A DNA stretch of 64,000 nucleotides from Diphasiastrum complanatum (Eukaryota > Streptophyta > Lycopodiopsida > Lycopodiales > Lycopodiaceae). Below are positions 14,866 to 23,459 of the stretch, piece by piece (position 1 is the stretch's first letter; every line of letters starts with the position of its first letter). The stretch covers positions 14,700,538 to 14,764,537 of the forward strand of contig CM055100.1 in NCBI GenBank assembly GCA_029204225.1. Direction: 5' to 3'. The translations under genes were made by a program, and so were the position numbers. The notes beneath the pieces are model-generated. The model had not been told where the DNA came from, made no database searches, and was given only the letters and a program-made list of their open reading frames with translations.

Positions 14866-17800
14866 CGATTCTGGGTCGCGAATCGCGATTCGCAGAATCA
14901 CAACCCGCGAATCGCAGACCCAGCGAATCACGATTCGCTGCAACTAAGGTTCAGATATGTTGTTTTTGTTATTGTTTCGGAGATTTGTCAAACGCTCCGA
15001 TCGTTACCACATACTTGACACGTACTTTATATGCCTTTTGCAGCCCCAGTGGTGACAGTAGGGCAGAATAGTCTCTGTTGTAGCACATTTCAGAGTAGAA
15101 TCAGCAAGGGGGCCCTATCAAACATTTGCCTTATTCAAACAGTCGTTGAAGAGAGAGGATCAGCCGTTGAATAGATAGGATCAGTCATTAGATAGAGAGG
15201 ATCAGCTGTTGGACAGCAGTGATTCGTAGAATCATGATTGAAGGCAGCTCAATCGTAGTTTGAAATGTGAAGTGTTCTTTTATATTATAAATTCATAAAA
15301 AAACTTCATACAGAAGGGCAACAATGACTTGGCCCATTTGAAACCCAAACTGCATGTTGGAGTGAACTTCAAACAAAACAATTCAATATGAAATTCTAAT
15401 TCATTTTCCCTCAAAATTTGATTTGGGCCTTTACGAGAACCCTAGGCCTTGGAAGACCTTATTACAGAAACTGTCCTGCTGTGGAAAAAGTGCAGAAACC
15501 AAAAAATAGAGAAAGAGTTCAGGTCATCAAAAAAATGTATTCCCAAACTGAATTTCAACCTTTGTATGACTGACTATCTAAGCTATCTCAAAAAATAAAA
15601 TTGTTCAATCGAACATTGTCAGACCAACTTACAGACAATCAACCAGAACTTAAACCTGTAAAACATCACACAGTCTACTATTTTATTCAATTAAAGGACA
15701 ATTTAGTGATGACTTATCCTTCAATCACAAGCTGATACCGGTCATTTATCAATCAAAATGGGTGTAAAGCGAGAAGCAAACCTCGTTACCGGAGGCTCGT
15801 GATAAGTAAGTTATGGGATTTGGTAAGTCAAGAAACAAGAATGGAAGATGAGGAAGGTGTTCTACCAGATGATAATGCAAAGCATACACAATTGATATGA
15901 GGGAACAGATAGCATTATTATGTATGATCAGCATGTTGGCTCATGACAATTTGAAACTTCATATAAGAGTCACTAAAACCCATTTTAAGCATGGGGACGT
16001 GAGTCAATGACGTTAATCTAACAACGATAAGGAGTTCATGATCGACTGCTAGCAGTTGATAATATTGTTGAGCATGAAGATACGGTAAGTATCACACTCA
16101 ACCAGAACTTAAACCTGTAAAACATCACACAGTCTACTATTTTATTCAATTAAAGGACAATTTAGTGATGACTCATCCTTCAATCACAAGCTGATACCGG
16201 TCATTTATCAATCAAAATGGGTGTAAAGCGACAAGCAAACCTCGTTACCGGAGGCTCGTGATAAGTAAGTTATGGGATTTGGTAGTCAGTCAAGAAACAA
16301 GAATGGAAGATGAGGAAGGTGTTCTACCAGATGATAATGCAAAGCATACACAATTGATATGAGGGAACAGATAGCATTATTATGTATGATCAGCATGTTG
16401 GCTCGTGACAATTTGAAACTTCATATAAGAGTCACTAAAACCCATTTTAAGCATGGGGACGTGAGTCAATGACGTTAATCTAACAACGATAAGGAGTTCA
16501 TGATCGACTGCTAGCAATTGATAATATTGTTGAGCATGAAGATACGGTAAGTATCACACTCAACCCTTTCCCCAAATCCACTAGAACTTGTTGGCTACAT
16601 TCATGGTGAAAGAAATGGCACTCTCGGTCACATGTCACACTAGAGGTCACGCACGCTTACCCATAGCTATCTTACAAGTCATGCATAGACATTAGAGAGT
16701 GCACACTAGAGAGTGCACACAGTGGTGAGGAGTTTGTAATTATATATGAAAAGGTGGGAGTTGTGATCACTTACTCCATTGCTCTTTCGAAAAAAAAATC
16801 TTGTGTGTTTGTGGCTAAGATTTGTGTCTAACTATTACACTGGCCCCTTTCATGTCTAATTCTCAAAAAGAATAACAAAATTCTTTAGCATTGCATAACC
16901 GAAATAGATTTGACTTAATAAAGAGTAGTTTGTAGCTTTGTCATCGTAAGGCACGTATATTTATCTTCTACCAAATTTGTTGCCTTAAAAAGGCTCTTTA
17001 GCACTAAACAAAAAATGAAAATAGTCAACGATACGAACATTGTTCAACATAGCTATCCTGGCCATTTTAAATACAACCAGCCAGAAATTTGACCATCTGA
17101 CATCATACAATCCCGAAAATATACAAACGAGTAACTTGCTTGGTGTAAAAAATGAAGCATAAAGTTCTCATAATAGATACAAGTATGCCCACCATTTCAA
17201 AACCGTAGCTGCCATCAATGAGTAGCAGTACAAGGTCAGCAAACTTTGCAGCATCGATCATAGCATTTACATCGTTCGCACACTCCACTAATTGCAGCCT
17301 CCTATGCTTGCCTGAAACAACACATGAGTGACTGATAGACTGTCCCTAGTCCAAACACTTGACCACTACAGATTGCACTGGATAGAAAAAGTAAAACCCG
17401 ATCACATGAACATCAAACTCAGGTACCTGAAACAACAGTGATGGGACCACGAACATCTGAAAGGTTGTGCTTTGTATAATGTTTCACCAAAGACTGTATA
17501 AGCAGTGTTTTACCCACCTGTAAATCCACAAAAAGGAAAGTCTCATGATTAAATCGCTACCATCACATTGCAACCCTTTAGAGACGGAAAGACCTAACAA
17601 CAATCACTAAAATGCTTACCTGTGGAGGACCTTGAACAACAACCACAAAAGGGGGAGGCTCTCCAGATGAGCGGTCCACAACAGGAACATGAAGGCTACG
17701 CTGTTCTCTTTCTGCAGATTTTGCTTGGAGTCTCTTGGCCTTTTTGACAGAGTTGAAAGTGAAAGCCTATGAGCAACAAAAACCGGTGAGAAATTCCTAT

Positions 17801-18544
17801 CTCGGCTATCCAGGTAGTTGTCATCACCTACTGAACAAACACATAGTGGGTTCAAAATGTGGTACAAAATCTTCATAAACAATGCTCTGGATAAGCGTGT
17901 TCATGCATGTTCGCATACAAGCATTTGATATAACCATCATGTTAACCCTAAAAAACACCAACATTTCAAGGTATGTTCTTTGACTGGCCTTGCAAACTTC
18001 CACTGACGCTTGAACACATCATCTTGCCTTCGCAAAGCAAGGACAAAAAAAAAGTTTATTGAAATCCCAATCATACACTCTGCATACTTTCCATTTTGGC
18101 TAACTAGCACCATCTCATATTAACAATTCAAACACAAAAAAAACTTGCAAGGAAGCCAGGCAAATCACCACCAGCACCTCTCGCAGCTAGTACTATGGGA
18201 ATCAACTGATCTAGATGACAAGCCCGTATATGACAGCTAAAGATCGAGAAAAAAACCTAGATCCAGCAACCAACCAATAAGCAGCAGTCAAGAAATTCAA
18301 AATTGAGAGACGAGATAATAAGGGCTGGATGGATGCAGCAGGACTTCCTGCGTCTTCTTTCAACCTAGAATCAAATGTCAAAAAAAAAGGAAATGCAGTG
18401 AAAGAAGAGCAAAACCTTGGGGTTTGATTGCTTGGTGGACAAGCCACGTTTCTTTTTGTCAGTTTTTGATTTTTTCTCCACTGAAGGGCCTGCCTTGGGT
18501 GTGCGGTGCTGTTTGTGCTTCTGATCAGGCGGAGCTACCGCCAT
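3441..18544 (-). CDS. BMS1: BMS1, ribosome-biogenesis GTPase (18 coding exons)
   Basis: GTPase of the small-subunit processome, acting in the nucleolus in U3-dependent pre-18S processing, where yeast Bms1 recruits Rcl1. Exons, 5' to 3': 18544-18416, 17766-17620, 17517-17427, 17311-17193, 11934-11744, 11534-11324, 10963-10717, 10483-10053, 9457-9334, 6908-6715, 6594-6224, 5893-5797, 5571-5353, 5209-4970, 4843-4634, 4501-4262, 3994-3791, 3617-3441. All phases join, giving 1,213 aa, close to other plant BMS1 proteins. Visible features are a basic Lys-rich N terminus ([17 protein letters not shown]), Walker A GPPQVGKT near residues 89-96, DGSYGFEM (switch region), and THLD (G4, about 184). Next come the AARP2CN block with [12 protein letters not shown] and [14 protein letters not shown], an acidic Asp/Glu/Ser middle (about 400-700), the conserved C-terminal RIBIOP block ([48 protein letters not shown]) and a basic tail ending in RPRR. 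All splice sites are GT-AG except the exon 11/12 junction. The start is the only ATG ahead of the basic N terminus. No lesion was seen, so it is probably functional. Confidence 0.95.
5894..6223 (-). other. AT-AC (U12-type) intron of BMS1
   Basis: This is the 330-nt intron between exons 11 and 12. No GT donor allows the reading frame to be joined here. On the minus strand the intron starts ATATCCATT, one mismatch from the U12 5' splice-site consensus ATATCCTT. It ends GAGATAC, with a branch-site-like TTAAC about 15 nt upstream of the terminal AC. Splicing AT to AC restores the conserved plant reading DAQYDG. ATAT occurs at both junctions, so the exact cut can slide by up to four bases without changing the protein, but only the AT-AC placement gives accepted termini. 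Confidence 0.8.
7813..7849. repeat. (AG)n microsatellite in BMS1 intron 9
   Basis: A pure AG dinucleotide run of about 37 bp lies inside the 2.4-kb intron between exons 9 and 10. Confidence 0.95.
8860..9265. repeat. diverged tandem duplication in BMS1 intron 9
   Basis: Two diverged copies of about 170 bp (about 8870-9020 and 9100-9265, period near 240 bp) share a TGT-TCATGTA block, a CTCT-GACT/GGCT-TGTGCACA block, CATCCTT, CCTGTCTTCAC, and a GGTAAGTCC/GGGAAGTCC-AAGCTACTT block. They have no coding content and are ordinary intronic duplication. Confidence 0.6.
11929..12238. repeat. direct duplication copy A, spanning the exon 5 splice acceptor
   Basis: About 310 bp that begins in the first bases of BMS1 exon 5, includes its acceptor, and runs into intron 4. 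It is repeated almost unchanged at 13066-13366. Copy A carries six extra bases (GGAATT) near position 12050 compared with copy B. Confidence 0.9.
12299..12505. mobile_element. hAT-like MITE (207 bp)
   Basis: The element begins CAAGGTTGCA and ends TGTAACCTTG, which are terminal inverted repeats. It is rich in the palindrome GGTTCGAACCGG and has an A-rich centre. The flanks GTTCAAAG (12291-12298) and GTTCAATG (12506-12513) agree at 7 of 8 positions, as expected for a hAT 8-bp target duplication. It has no coding capacity and sits in BMS1 intron 4. Confidence 0.7.
13066..13366. repeat. direct duplication copy B (decoy acceptor of BMS1 exon 5)
   Basis: Second copy of the 11929-12238 segment. In the direction of BMS1 transcription it comes first. 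It therefore presents a duplicate polypyrimidine/CAG acceptor about 1.1 kb before the real exon 5. Its right edge stops at the start of a GC-rich retrotransposon leader. Confidence 0.9.
13367..13963 (-). mobile_element. LTR retrotransposon remnant: 5' LTR, PBS and leader stub
   Basis: Positions 13524-13963 are bounded by TGTTA and TAACA, forming a 440-bp LTR whose sense strand is minus. Directly downstream on that strand is TTTGGTATCAGAGCC (13523-13509), the initiator-Met tRNA primer-binding site. It is followed by a GC-rich leader cut off at 13367, where the intronic duplication starts. The internal genes and second LTR are missing. It lies in BMS1 intron 4. Confidence 0.75.
14133..14949. 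mobile_element. non-autonomous hAT-like element with (TA)n core
   Basis: The ends are inverted: TAGTTGCAGCG.GAATCG at 14135 and its reverse complement ending at 14946. The subterminal regions are packed with copies of AATCGCGATTC. TTCAGAT flanks both sides (14126-14132 and 14950-14956), a plausible 7-8 bp target duplication. The interior contains a GC-rich block (14338-14520) and a (TA)n run at 14816-14863. There is no transposase. It is not obviously the same family as the 207-bp MITE upstream. Confidence 0.6.
14816..14863. repeat. (TA)n microsatellite
   Basis: Pure TA run of about 48 bp inside the hAT-like element in BMS1 intron 4. Confidence 0.95.
15641..16563. repeat. 460-bp tandem duplication in BMS1 intron 4
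   Basis: The sequence from AACCAGAACTTAAACC to GATACGGTAAGTATCACACTC occurs at 15641 and again at 16100 (period about 459 bp) with only a handful of differences. This suggests a recent duplication by unequal exchange or replication slippage. It has no coding content. Confidence 0.92.
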
Positions 18545-18690
18545 AGCTACTCGTCTTTTTCTTCAGCAGCTAAAATCTCTACCTCCCATAGGCCGATTTC
18601 AAAGCTTCGAAACACACTCCTCCCACAAATGATAACTAGTACTCTTGATTAAAAAATTGTTTGGCTTTTAATACAAGTAGCCTAAACCCG

Positions 18691-18699
18691 AAACCCTAA
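18691..18699. promoter_or_regulatory. telo-box (AAACCCTAA) upstream of BMS1
   Basis: An exact AAACCCTAA, preceded by CCTAAACCC at 18681, lies about 150 bp upstream of the BMS1 ATG. Telo-boxes are a known element of plant ribosomal-protein and ribosome-biogenesis promoters, so the position suits this gene. Confidence 0.6.
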
Positions 18700-18840
18700 A
18701 ACCTTCATAAAAAAATTCTCCTATTTAAAAGATTCAAACCCTTAAGCCTCGCATCTTGCAAGCACGTAGTGCTTTGAGCGCAGCGCGATGTGAATCACGT
18801 CTTTTGCATAGGGCAATGATTAAATACGTCTATGGACTAG

Positions 18841-18965
18841 GTAGCGGGCGTGAGCAGGCCCGCTACCGGCTGTAGCATGCAACCTTCATGCACCGAGCCA
18901 CCCTGCGGCGAGGTGCATTGAAGGCTGCCTGCTACTAGGTAGCAGGTCTGCTCAAGCCTGCTAAA
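18841..18965. repeat. cluster of short perfect hairpins
   Basis: GGTAGCGGGC and GCCCGCTACC form a 10-bp stem with an 8-bp loop (about 18840-18867). A second stem pairs TAGCAGG with CCTGCTA (about 18942-18962). CCTTCATGCACC pairs with GGTGCATTGAAGG across the middle. Together they resemble a small foldback element, but no target duplication was found. Confidence 0.45.
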
Positions 18966-18977
18966 AGGCATAATTGA

Positions 18978-19009
18978 AGTTTGGGCCTTTTAATAAGAAG
19001 GCCCAAACT
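18978..19009. promoter_or_regulatory. inverted pair of site II motifs (TGGGCC)
   Basis: AGTTTGGGCCTT (18978-18989) and its exact reverse complement AAGGCCCAAACT (18998-19009) flank an 8-bp TTAATAAG spacer. TGGGCC/T (site II) elements co-occur with telo-boxes in plant growth and ribosome-biogenesis promoters. Here they lie about 440 bp upstream of the BMS1 ATG. Confidence 0.5.
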
Positions 19010-19219
19010 AATATGAGTTTAAACATTTGTGATCAGATCCAATTAAAATCTGCCACCTATCCACTATGAGCCCAAACACCGATTATAGTGCCCAGACCTT
19101 CCCCGACACTGCCTGTTTCAACTTCCCTCCAACTCTGCTCCCCCACGAACTGCAACAGTTTTGCTGGAGTCTCACCAGCGCTTGCCACCAGCCTCCCATA
19201 AACTGCTGCTTGGCACCAA

Positions 19220-19835
19220 GGGAGATGGAGTCGTAGAGCGAAGTCGCTTATTGGCACGGGAGGGGGGGTAATGCCCGCTCCAGTGCCTCTACGACACGTG
19301 GAGTGGGCTGCCCGAGCCATTTTTTTCCAGTCCGGCGGGTGCAGGGTGCTCGTTGAAAATGAATTTTGGCGGGCACAATGCAAGTAGCGCCGGGCAGGCG
19401 GGTCGGGGTGGCGTCGGGCAGCAGCCGCAGGTGGCACCGGACAGTCTCGGGCGCTGGCGCCAGGCAGTCGCAGGTGGCGTTGGGCAGTCCCGGGGCGCCG
19501 GCGCTGAGCAGCAGCCGCTGGTGGCGCCGAGCAGGTAGGAACGGGTAGGTGGAGCAGGGGTGGCGCCGGGCACCAAGACGCCCGAGCACAAACATGTAGG
19601 ACTCTGGGAGTCATTGGGTATATATGGCCTTTGAGAAATCCCATAAGAAAACTTATGGGATAAATTCTGGTTGCCTAGACACATGGCACCCCGGACCAAT
19701 ATTAAAAAAAAAAAAAAAAAACGGGCAGGAGCGGATTACGCCTGGGACACGTGGGGATCAATGCACGATGCCGGGCGTAATCCCCTCCGTCCCAGTAAGA
19801 GACGAGGGTCGTAGAGGGACGCGATCTGGATGAGC
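19220..19835. mobile_element. GC-rich foldback-like element
   Basis: A strongly GC-rich core (about 19360-19590) has imperfect GGCGCCGGGCAG-type repeats and sits in AT-rich DNA. Its flanks resemble each other in inverted orientation. Positions 19228-19290 (TCGTAGAGCG, GGCACGGGAGGGG, TAATGCCCG) correspond to the reverse complement of about 19765-19825. A perfect 10-bp hairpin (ATCCCATAAG/CTTATGGGAT, 19638-19661) and an A-tract (19705-19722) lie inside. The open frames are compositional only. A foldback or MULE-type element is possible, but the boundaries are not proven. Confidence 0.35.
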
Positions 19836-21020
19836 AAGACATAGCATAGTGTTGTTTTTCTAGCACATAAGCTCATGCACGCAAAGAAGCAATTAGGTTA
19901 CAAAGGTGGGCTACGAGATCAGGTTTATGAAGGAAGTGCATTAGTTTAGCCAAGCATCCTACTTACAATAATTGAGGGTTGTGAAAAAATGAGCCTAAAA
20001 AAAGGAGTGCCTAGTGAGCAAGCCCAATGTAGCCAATATAAGAAGATAAATAAATTTGTCAGTAAGAGTTTTGCTTTGTACTTTCACCCAAAATATCACG
20101 ATTTAGAGATGGACCTCTCCATGACGATGGACCTCCCAAATAATGCTCATAGACTGCAAAAAAAGGGCATCGTGACTATTGTATTCACACAATAATAAAT
20201 CGATTGCACTTTTTGACATATATAAATATTTGATAATTTTTTATAGCACACGTAACCTTGCTTAATGGCCATCCATGGGTTATGTTGTAATTTACAAGCA
20301 CCACGACCATGTTGTACATGTTGAGATTCAATGTTTATGAGTGTTCGTATCCCAACCCGGAGCCAAATTTCTAATTTTTTTCCACCGCATGCGCATCTTT
20401 ATATGGTATGTGGTCATTCGACCATGAATGGTAAGAATTTGATTGCAAATCAATCGCATACATGTTTAGCATCATTACATGATTTAAGAATGGTGTTCCC
20501 TTCCAGAAAAAGAGAATGTATTATTCTATATATTTGCTACTATACAAACATACATCAATGACAATAATAAGTCTACATCACAATATTGAAAACCTTGTGC
20601 AGGATGTCCAAAACTTTCTTTTAGAATAGTGTTTTAATGACCTATACAAAGCATTGACTCTTTGATCACTCCATCTATAAATGACTTGAAGATTGAGAAT
20701 CAACAAACATGTCGTTAGTCTTGAGACTTTTTTTCTTTCATACAAATGAGTTCATGTTTCTCAAGTGGATCTCATAGGGTGTCATGCCTTTTGTGTCATT
20801 GTTATTTTCATGAATTTTCATTGTCTCTTCTTGCAAATTTGGATTTTGAGAAATTTATCATTTTTTAGAAGTATCGATTGATTGAATTTCGAAATCTTTT
20901 TCACGATATAGAATCAGATTCTTGAAAAGTGGAATAGATCTAGCAGATCTGATCTAAAATAGTTTTTGATTGAAAAATCTAGATCCAATCTCATTGTCTG
21001 CTTGATCTGAATTTGTAAAG
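19836..21020. other. spacer / possible leader of the gypsy gag
   Basis: AT-rich sequence with no recognised gene. The last few hundred bases before 21021 are probably the leader of the gag remnant that follows, but no LTR end or primer-binding site could be seen. Confidence 0.35.
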
Positions 21021-22730
21021 ATGGCTGCCCCTGGAGCTGCTCTCGGAGGTGCTCCTCAGGAAGTCAATCCTATTATTGTTAGAAGAGCACCCCGTTTGGA
21101 TCTACCCAAATACAATGGATTAACAGATCCAATTAGATTTCTTCATATCTATGCTGAATCCTGTGAAGTCTATGGCGAAATGTTCCCTCAAGATAAACTT
21201 AAGCTGTTTCCTATAGCCTTAACAGGTGCAGCACAAGATTCCTACTATAATCAAGATGAAACTGAGCGTACAGATTGAGAGGTTGTTAAAAGAGCCCTTA
21301 TCACACGATTCAAACCACGAAAGTTTATGGAAGACCCTTTCCTACTTTTAAGTAAAGTCAAAATGGGAAAGCGGGAAATGGTTCGAGATTACATTGAAGG
21401 GTGAAACCCCTCAGATCTGAGTGCGAACCTGAGCTGATTAACGAAAATGCCATGATTATGTGGTTTTTGTCAGGTTTACCTAAACGAATAAGATGTGAGC
21501 TGAAACGCCATAATGAGTATGCACTCTCTTGCAAAATGCTATGGACGATGCAATTCGGGAGGAGGATGAAGATTCAGATGATGAGCCAGAAATAAGTATG
21601 TTGCCTTATACATCAGGGCAGATTACTATGACATCCACCACTATTGCATCAACAAATGCCAATGCTATTGTAGAAATGATGCTCAATGAGCTCGAGAAAC
21701 TTGGGAATAACCAGTAGAAACAGATGAAAAAGTTGCAGTCGCAATTTGATGAAAAGATCAAAGCATTATAAGATTTCCATGGAAAAGCGAACAAGGAACT
21801 TGAGAAGTTTGTGAAGACTTTTCCGACCAGGGAAAATGTCTGGTGTTCTATTTGTACAAGAAATCACACAATGAATGAGTGTCCTCGATTGAAAAAACGA
21901 ATGGAAATCAGTGTATGCCATTTGTGTAATTCGCCTGATCATGAGACTGCTTTTTGCAACTTCAATCCTCGGATAATTCAGCAATGGTATGCCCAAATGG
22001 GATATCGAGAACCACAGTATGGAGGAAATCCAGCAACTAGACCTCGACAATCTACTCTTGGATACCCGGAATGTTTAGCCTTACTTGCCCCACCAAAGCA
22101 CTCCGCTCCTCTTGCCAATTTGATGGAACCAGAACCGTACAGAAGTGCTGAGCAGTGGAACTATGGTATTGATCAAGAAGGTGGATCTTCAAAACAGTAT
22201 GCTATTTATGTTGTCGCGCAACAACAAGCCTCTAGAAACTGGACCAGAGCACCACTTGGATGTTTTGCATGTGGAGAAAACCACAGAGTTGCAGAATGTC
22301 CAAATAAAGAAAAATTTGTACCACTTTGTCGTGACAGTGGTTATGGGCATTGCTATAAAGAATGTCCAGCAAGACCAAAGCCAGCACCAGCTACAACACC
22401 TATAAATTTGATAACAATCAAGCGAAGACCAAAAGCTCAGAATAAATCAAGTGTACCCTTGATGGTGGTAACCAGAGCACAGAAGCAGAAAGAACCAGCG
22501 GCGGATCCAGTACCTGCTAATTCTATACCATTGAACAATATACCAACAGCATCTGGAATCTATCCCAATCTTCATGTAGAAAAAAGACGATATTAGGATA
22601 TGAGGCAGTGGATTAAACATATGCAAGAGGAAGAGGAGCTTGAAGCTGCTAAAGCAACAGCCGAAGTTCGTTCTTCACCATTGCAGCCACCAAGAAATTC
22701 ACGTATAGGCTTCATCCGTGTCGGTTGAGA
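21021..22730 (+). pseudogene. Ty3/gypsy gag with three zinc knuckles (degenerate)
   Basis: The N-terminal part reads PRLDLPKYNGLTDPIRFL, then KLFPIALTGAAQDSYY and RFKPRKFMEDPF, the usual layout of plant gypsy capsid protein. The reading frame is broken by stops at about 21276 and 21402 and by frameshifts near 21400 and 21560. From 21811 the frame is open to 22596 and holds CCHC knuckles CSICTRNHTMNEC, CHLCNSPDHETAFC and CFACGENHRVAEC, plus a fourth decayed Cys/His cluster. The C terminus runs into the minisatellite at 22711. No protease or RT follows in this orientation, so it is an isolated gag. It may belong to the family whose pol lies at 28.6-31.9 kb, but this is not shown. Confidence 0.8.
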
Positions 22731-22815
22731 TTTCCTCTGCTTCATCCGTGTCGGTTGAGATTTTCTGTGCTTCATCAGTGTCAGTTGAGATTTTCATCAA
22801 TGTCGTTTGAGATTT
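22711..22815. repeat. 30-bp minisatellite, 3.5 units
   Basis: Units starting TTCATCCGTGTCGGTTGAGA occur at 22711, 22741 and 22771, with a shortened fourth unit to about 22815. It lies exactly at the 3' edge of the gypsy gag remnant. Confidence 0.9.
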
Positions 22816-23459
22816 ACTCGTTCCTCTGCCTACGGTGCCCTTGTGCCCACACTGCCAGAATCTTCCTTTTACGTGCCCGATAAAAAAAATTCCGTTTATT
22901 CCTATTTTTTTAACGATTTTATTTTTTCTTTCGAGCACCCCAACTTATCGCCTAAGTAACCAAGGAAAAAATTTTGCCGTCATTTTTAAGAATTCTACGG
23001 TTTTTTTTTTCAACGGTCCAATGCTCCAAAGAAACCAAACTTTTCTATAAAGGTCCCTTTCTAAGTTTGTAATTTCCCTGTCTTCGCGTAGCCTTAACTT
23101 TTGCGTTTGACGTCGGAATTCAGGGATGTAAAAACGAAAATTGCTCAGTTCATTGTGCTAAGTATAGTGACCAAAGTTTCTGTCATCATTACTTGTTTTA
23201 TTATTTTTTTAAAAAGGACCCCTTTTTTCTCAAGATATTCGCATTTTACATTTTAGTTCTTTGAATTCTCATAACTTCTCTATGTGACCTCAGATTACAA
23301 CATAGTGAAAAGCAAAAGTAATTATTACGTTGAGTTCAATAAAATGGCACCGTAAAAAACAAGTTTCTTTCAATGAGAATCTGCCTGGAACAGGGAGATA
23401 TTAACCAAAGTTTAACCGCTATACAAGACACTACCGAAGTGAATAAACAAACATGGCAG
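22816..23459. other. non-coding junction between two gypsy remnants
   Basis: T-rich sequence without recognisable coding content. It contains TTCTATAAAGG (about 23043), which could be an LTR TATA element, but no matching LTR ends were found. Confidence 0.3.

Noticed and set aside
19057-19699. Overlapping Pro/Arg/Ala-rich frames of 115-195 codons on both strands
   Set aside because: The region is GC-rich and open in several frames at once, with no domain or codon pattern. I treat it as compositional.
21811-22596. Zinc-knuckle protein considered as a host CCHC RNA-binding gene
   Set aside because: It continues the gypsy capsid reading just upstream and shares the broken-frame history of that region, so it is retroelement gag.
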